64,000 nt of DNA from positions 62,001 to 126,000 of the forward strand of contig NZ_QNUM01000003.1 in NCBI RefSeq assembly GCF_003574655.1, given 5' to 3'. The translations under genes were made by a program, and so were the position numbers. The DNA is from Cohaesibacter haloalkalitolerans. GTDB lineage: Bacteria > Pseudomonadota > Alphaproteobacteria > Rhizobiales > Cohaesibacteraceae. Of this stretch, positions 61,430-64,000 are shown piece after piece. Position 1 is the stretch's first letter, and the number at the start of each line of letters is the position of its first letter. The notes below the pieces were generated by a model that made no database searches, was not told the origin of the DNA, and saw nothing but the letters and a program-made list of their open reading frames with translations.

Positions 61430-62742
61430 CCCCAAACGCGGAGAGCGCTGTCGCTCTCGATCAGGATGGACACAACCAGCCACCCGCCGACATCGCCCTT
61501 GCGCGCAGGCTTTTTGACGAACTGGAACACCGGACCAGCAATGCTTTCGGTTTTACCCGCCCGTCCTTCGGGCTCGGCGAACAGATTGCCCATGACATGG
61601 TTCGGCGCGAAGCCCGTAAACTCGGGCTAGAGACGACAATCGACGCAGGCTGCAATCTCTACATGACCCTCAGGGGCCGCAAGAGCGGCCCCGGTCTGGT
61701 CATCGGCTCTCATCTGGATTCGGTGCCCCGTGGCGGCAACTTCGATGGCGCAGCCGGTGTCCTGATGGGTCTGGCTGTCCTGTCCGGTTTCGTCAAGGCG
61801 GGTATCACGCCTGAACGCGACATCACCGTCATGGCCATCCGCGCCGAGGAAAGTGTCTGGTTTGGCGCATCCTATATTGGCAGCCGCATGGCCTTCGGCC
61901 TCATGGACAGCAAGGAGCTGATGGCTCTCAAGCGCTCATCCGACAAGGTCTCTCTTCATTCCGCAATCGAAGCCAATGGCGGCGATGCTGCGGCGATCGC
62001 TGCCGGTGAGGGCTATCTGTCCCCTGAGACTGTCGGCATGTTCATAGAGCCCCACATCGAGCAGGGGCCAGTGCTGGTGGAAAGGGAAATCCCAGTTGGC
62101 ATCGTGACAGGCATCCGCGGTTCTTTCCGGTTCCGCGCCGCCCGCTGCCTTGGCGAATATGGTCACTCCGGCGCCACACCGCGCACCTATCGAGCCGACG
62201 CCGTCCGCGCCGTTTCCACACTGGTCGTGCGCATGGATGAAGCATGGATGAAACTGGCCGAAGAAGGACACGATCTGGTCGTCACCTTCAGCCAGTTCTA
62301 TACCGACCCGGACGAAGCCGCCTTCAGCAAGATCGCCGGAGAGGTGGCCTTTTCCCTCGATGTACGCAGCGAGGAACAGGAAACGCTGAACCGCATGCAG
62401 ACCATTCTGCACGAAACCGTTGCCAAGATCGAAACGGAACAGAATGTCCGGTTCCAGATGGGCACGGTTTCAACCAGCACACCGGCGATCATGGCGCCCG
62501 GGATCGTCAAGGGGCTCGAAAAATGCGCGGAAGATCATGGGCTTGAAACCCTGACCATGCCCTGCGGGGCTGGCCATGACGCCGCCGTGTTTGCCGGGGA
62601 AGGGGTGCCCACGGGAATGATCTTCATCCGCAATGACAATGGCAGTCACAATCCCGAAGAACATATGGAAATGAGCGACTTCACAAAAGCGGCCGAACTA
62701 CTGTCGGCCTTTTGCCTTTCCGACCCCATCTCCGCGCTTTGA
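61426..62742 (+). CDS. M20 family Zn-dependent amidase (hydantoinase/carbamoylase type)
   Basis: 438 residues. Motifs: IGSHLDSVPRGGNFDGAAGVL (His/Asp metal ligands, about residue 90), RAEESVWFGASYIGSR (Glu pair), EPHIEQGPVLV (metal His), SFRFRAARCLGEYGHSGATP (dimer lid), MPCGAGHDAAVF (late His). This is the N-carbamoyl-L-amino acid hydrolase / allantoate amidohydrolase / ureidopropionase group. Cytosolic. Translationally coupled to the GntR gene, so substrate or product is probably sensed by that regulator. Exact substrate not assignable. Confidence 0.93.
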   Translation: MTPNAESAVALDQDGHNQPPADIALARRLFDELEHRTSNAFGFTRPSFGLGEQIAHDMVRREARKLGLETTIDAGCNLYMTLRGRKSGPGLVIGSHLDSVPRGGNFDGAAGVLMGLAVLSGFVKAGITPERDITVMAIRAEESVWFGASYIGSRMAFGLMDSKELMALKRSSDKVSLHSAIEANGGDAAAIAAGEGYLSPETVGMFIEPHIEQGPVLVEREIPVGIVTGIRGSFRFRAARCLGEYGHSGATPRTYRADAVRAVSTLVVRMDEAWMKLAEEGHDLVVTFSQFYTDPDEAAFSKIAGEVAFSLDVRSEEQETLNRMQTILHETVAKIETEQNVRFQMGTVSTSTPAIMAPGIVKGLEKCAEDHGLETLTMPCGAGHDAAVFAGEGVPTGMIFIRNDNGSHNPEEHMEMSDFTKAAELLSAFCLSDPISAL

Positions 62743-62744
62743 TC

Positions 62745-62770
62745 AAAAAGGCTGCCTGAACGTCAGGCAG
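62745..62770 (-). terminator. Hairpin with minus-strand T run
   Basis: CTGCCTGA (62752-62759) pairs with TCAGGCAG (62763-62770); the minus strand continues CCTTTTT. On the plus strand it has no T run but could still act as a 3' structure for the amidase transcript. Confidence 0.5.
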
Positions 62771-62910
62771 TCACCATTCTGCAAGACATGCCTTCATGGC
62801 CACCGACCCCAGTGCGCAGATGGGACAGCAAGCCGATGCGCCCAGACACCGAGCCAATGCCTATGCGCAGCACAGCATCGCGATAAGATAACTCGGATTG
62901 GCAAGGCGTT

Positions 62911-62938
62911 GGAAAAGCCGACCGTGGGCCGTCGGCTT
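62911..62938 (-). terminator. Second hairpin with minus-strand T run
   Basis: AAGCCGAC (62915-62922) pairs with GTCGGCTT (62931-62938), followed on the minus strand by TTTTCC. No minus-strand gene that would need it is visible. Confidence 0.4.
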
Positions 62939-62948
62939 GCCTTGTCAA

Positions 62949-62964
62949 TCCGGTATACCAAATG
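62949..62964. promoter_or_regulatory. Candidate GntR operator 2 upstream of pxpA
   Basis: ATCCGGTATACCAAATG shares the core GGTATACCAAA with the site at 60593; GGTATACC at 62952-62959 is palindromic. It lies about 125 bp before the pxpA start codon. Confidence 0.65.
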
Positions 62965-63087
62965 TATCCATAATACTGCAAAGAATAGCAAGAACCTGCC
63001 GGTCACATTCATGCGTCAAAGATCCGTCACACATGGATGGGACAACGGCATGGCACGCATCACCAGAACACAAGAAGGGAACTCAAG

Positions 63088-63861
63088 ATGGGCAAATCCG
63101 TCGATTTGAACTGTGATATGGGAGAGGGCTTTGGCGCTTACCGCATTGGCGACGAGGCGGCCATGCTTGATATTGTCACCACCGCCAACATCGCCTGCGG
63201 ATTTCATGCTGGCGACCCTGTGGTGATGCGCGAAACGATTCTGGCAGCAAAAGAGCGCAAGGTCTCCATCGGAGCCCATCCGTCCTTCATGGATCTCTAT
63301 GGCTTTGGTCGCCGCCGCATTCTTGGTGACAGCCCTGAAGATCTGGAAGCGCAGATCGTCTACCAGATTGCCGCCATCGACGGCATGGCCCGTGCCCTCG
63401 GCTGGCCAATCACCCACATGAAGACCCATGGCGCGCTCGGCAACATGGCAGCCGAAGATCCTGAGTTGGCGGCCATCTGCATTCGGGCAACCAAAGCCGT
63501 CAATCCTGATCTGGTGATCGTTGCCCTGCCATATTCCGAGATCATGAAAGCGGCCGAGAAGGCCGGGATGGCCGTGGTTTGCGAGGTCTATGCCGACCGC
63601 ACCTATACGGCAGAGGGCATGTTGACCCCGCGCAAGGAACCCGGAGCCGTCATCAAGGATCACGCCCAATCCGTGGAACAGGCCCTTACCATGGTGCGCG
63701 ATGGTTTTATCCCCACCACTGCGGGAACAAGACTGCCGGTAGAGGCCGCCTCCATTTGCGTCCATGGCGACACCCCCGGCGCCGTGGCCACGGCTGGTCA
63801 ACTGCGCACGGCCTTCCTTGACGAGGGGATTGAAGTTCGCCCCTTTGCCTTTCCTGCATGA
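63088..63861 (+). CDS. pxpA: LamB/YcsF family protein, 5-oxoprolinase subunit A
   Basis: 257 residues. Diagnostic motifs: VDLNCDMGEGFGAYRIG at the N-terminus, ANIACGFHAGDPVVM, IGAHPSFMDLYGFGRR, and HMKTHGALGNMA near residue 120. PxpA with PxpB and PxpC forms the ATP-dependent 5-oxoprolinase that opens pyroglutamate to glutamate. ATG 63088 has AAGGGA upstream; the frame back to 63037 is not family-like. The gene that starts at 63965 is in the right place for pxpB. Probably controlled by the GntR protein through the upstream site. Confidence 0.93.
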   Translation: MGKSVDLNCDMGEGFGAYRIGDEAAMLDIVTTANIACGFHAGDPVVMRETILAAKERKVSIGAHPSFMDLYGFGRRRILGDSPEDLEAQIVYQIAAIDGMARALGWPITHMKTHGALGNMAAEDPELAAICIRATKAVNPDLVIVALPYSEIMKAAEKAGMAVVCEVYADRTYTAEGMLTPRKEPGAVIKDHAQSVEQALTMVRDGFIPTTAGTRLPVEAASICVHGDTPGAVATAGQLRTAFLDEGIEVRPFAFPA

Positions 63862-63964
63862 TCAGTCATTAAGACAGGCTGTTGAAATCGGCCATTGACT
63901 GTCGGCACCCCCGGCAGGACAGTTTCATTCATACTTTTCAGCATACATTCAGGAGCATTTCATC

Positions 63965-64000
63965 ATGACGGATTCAGCCAATTCCATTGAGGCAAGAGAC
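63965..64000 (+). CDS. Start of a further gene, cut by the window edge (expected pxpB, not provable)
   Basis: An ATG at 63965 with AGGAG nine bases upstream opens MTDSANSIEARD and runs to the window end. Only 12 codons are visible, so identity rests on position: pxpA is normally followed by pxpB and pxpC or biotin-carrier genes. Confidence 0.55.
   Translation, partial: MTDSANSIEARD

Larger units (their letters stand above)
62743..63087. other. 345-bp region between the M20 amidase gene and pxpA
   Basis: Contains two inverted repeats (62752-62770 and 62915-62938), both followed by T runs only on the minus strand, then the second GGTATACC site, then an AT-rich promoter region for pxpA. Minus-strand frames here (for example 62763-62981) have no ribosome site or family match and are not called. 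Confidence 0.5.

Noticed and set aside
62763-62981. Minus-strand frames of about 72 codons between the amidase gene and pxpA
   Set aside because: No ribosome site or family similarity; they cross two hairpins and the GntR-type operator.

Overview
The window looks like a chromosomal segment of a nutrient-scavenging alphaproteobacterium, most likely of the order Hyphomicrobiales (Rhizobiales) or a close relative. The support is a phosphatidylcholine synthase, an invasion-associated-locus-B type protein, a ubiquinone-type flavin hydroxylase, TAXI-TRAP and TctABC carriers, and five ABC import systems (one of them represented only by a partial binding protein). No rRNA, tRNA, CRISPR array, phage or insertion sequence was seen, and gene order and codon texture look uniform. 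The genus cannot be fixed from sequence alone.

Region 1-10.8 kb is mostly housekeeping: a partial YejA-like peptide-binding protein, an IalB-family protein, HspQ, a CitE/malyl-CoA-lyase-like aldolase, a lipid A type acyltransferase, a UbiH/UbiF-like hydroxylase, a DUF2182 membrane protein, phosphatidylcholine synthase, a TerC protein and a LysR regulator that probably uses a CTG start. Region 11-15.9 kb is a BMP-family (nucleoside/purine type) ABC importer with a compact structured leader RNA upstream. Region 16.4-23.1 kb is a CUT1 sugar importer (binding protein, two permeases, ATPase) divergent from an OmpR/EnvZ-type two-component system, an arrangement like the glucose gts/gltR-gtrS loci of pseudomonads. 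Region 23.4-30.5 kb is a CUT2 (ribose-type) sugar importer with a LacI regulator, a perfect LacI-type palindrome in the promoter, and a Gfo/Idh/MocA dehydrogenase.

Region 30.5-37.0 kb is an extracytoplasmic electron-transfer locus. It encodes an ApbE flavin transferase, a single-chain PepSY/flavodoxin/NADPH-reductase fusion, a periplasmic DUF2271 protein carrying a textbook FMN-attachment motif, a small His/Asp-rich exported protein, and a divergent two-component system whose sensor has an acidic periplasmic loop. Then come a fumarylacetoacetate-hydrolase family enzyme (37.2 kb) and a TAXI-TRAP carrier (37.9-40.9 kb).

Region 41.2-64 kb reads as one large catabolic island. A LysR regulator diverges from tctCBA, which is translationally coupled to a cytosolic gamma-glutamyltransferase-like enzyme and followed by a bile-acid/sodium-symporter-family carrier. 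Convergent to this is an 11-gene minus-strand run: an M24 hydrolase, a Dpp-type peptide ABC importer, an M20 deacylase, a second M24 hydrolase, a class I glutamine amidotransferase, a third M24 hydrolase, a DapA-like aldolase and an SDR protein. On the plus strand a GntR/FCD regulator, an M20 carbamoylase/hydantoinase-type amidase, PxpA (5-oxoprolinase subunit A) and the start of a further gene diverge from that run. Two copies of a GGTATACCAAA palindrome flank the GntR gene and tie the two arms into a candidate regulon. The enzyme set suggests import and breakdown of a blocked or cyclised amino-acid derivative (gamma-glutamyl, pyroglutamyl, N-carbamoyl or ectoine/creatine-like), ending in 5-oxoproline/glutamate. 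The substrate is not determined by the sequence and this is the best candidate for an undescribed system.
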